A stretch of 5,851 nucleotides of DNA from DATJZH01 sp035499215 (GTDB lineage: Bacteria; Actinomycetota; Actinomycetes; Streptosporangiales; Streptosporangiaceae): assembly GCA_035499215.1 (NCBI GenBank), contig DATJZH010000300.1, forward strand, positions 1 through 5,851. The letters run 5' to 3'. Positions 5,595 through 5,851 of the stretch are shown here, in pieces; position 1 is the first letter of the stretch; each line of letters begins with the position of its first letter. A program made the translations under genes and the position numbers. The notes below the pieces were generated by a model, which did no database searches, was not told the origin of the DNA, and was given only the letters and a program-made list of their open reading frames with translations.

Positions 5595-5851
5595 ATGCCA
5601 GAACCTGCTGACCGCAGCGAACTTCCGCTGGCGTGCACGCTGAGGCCTGAGGAAGGTGCAGAGCGGCTCCGCCGCTGGCAGCAGCTGGCTGCGGCGGCGG
5701 CGCCCGCCGCCCGCCTGGCCGGCCACCAGCTTGTGGTCCGCTACCAGCCCGGACCGGGCGTCCTGGAAGAACTGCGATCACTTGCCCGCGCCGAAGCCGG
5801 GTGCTGCGCTTTCGCCGAATGGGCGGTGACGGAGCGGGACGGGTTCCTGAT
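5595..5851 (+). CDS. Small hypothetical protein with Cys-Cys motif (3' end beyond window)
   Basis: An open frame from the ATG at 5595 to the right edge, 85 complete codons with no stop. Visible features: an early CTLRPEE segment with Cys14, an amphipathic helix-like Arg/Trp/Gln/Ala stretch at 20-43, an HQLVVRYQPG strand-like segment, then an LEELRSLARAEAGCCAFAEW segment with adjacent Cys70-Cys71. The pattern of an E-rich helix followed by CC-x-F-x-x-W/F matches a group of small actinobacterial proteins that I recall only as hypothetical, sometimes found next to or fused with MerR-type metal regulators. Metal or thiol chemistry is therefore a guess. A GTG at 5592 is an alternative start. It follows the SIS gene by 78 bp on the same strand, but probably has its own promoter. 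Confidence 0.7.
   Translation, partial: MPEPADRSELPLACTLRPEEGAERLRRWQQLAAAAAPAARLAGHQLVVRYQPGPGVLEELRSLARAEAGCCAFAEWAVTERDGFL

Overview
The base composition (very GC-rich, with G or C at almost every third codon position), the long actinobacterial-type LytR-CpsA-Psr protein with a LytR_C tail, a small four-helix membrane protein resembling the DUF6542 family, and the use of SD-led and possibly leaderless starts all point to a high-GC actinomycete (Actinomycetota). I cannot name the genus from sequence alone.

Layout, left to right. (1) The 3' part of a membrane sensor histidine kinase gene on + enters from the left edge and ends at 1400. Its first membrane helix is cut by the window edge, and its response regulator partner, if any, lies outside. 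(2) 1401-1943 is a non-coding gap with no gene I can defend but several clean inverted repeats. It separates two convergent genes, so it is where terminators are expected. (3) 1944-2663 on - encodes a four-helix membrane protein with a proline-rich tail built on a 45-bp tandem repeat. (4) 2664-2757 is a 94-bp divergent promoter region with a small palindrome at its centre. (5) 2758-4257 on + is a complete LCP-family (LytR-CpsA-Psr) cell-wall glycopolymer ligase with a C-terminal LytR_C domain. (6) 4258-4547 is a gap with a strong hairpin just after the LCP gene. (7) 4548-5516 on + is a two-domain SIS sugar isomerase-like protein that keeps the GlmS isomerase residues but has no glutaminase domain. 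(8) 5595 to the right edge is the start of a small conserved-looking protein with a Cys-Cys motif, preceded by an extended -10 element placed as for a leaderless transcript.

How they may work together: the central theme is the cell envelope. The LCP enzyme would transfer an undecaprenyl-linked polymer to the wall, the SIS protein could act in amino-sugar-phosphate metabolism, and the histidine kinase senses something at the membrane. This link is inference from family membership and proximity. The genes do not form one tight operon: gaps of 78 to 543 bp, strand switches and hairpins separate them. I found no mobile element, CRISPR array, RNA gene or clearly new multi-gene system. The points most worth following are the altered metal-site residues of the LCP enzyme, the symmetric elements at 1534-1550, 1836-1853 and 2683-2697, and the Cys-Cys protein with its probable leaderless start.
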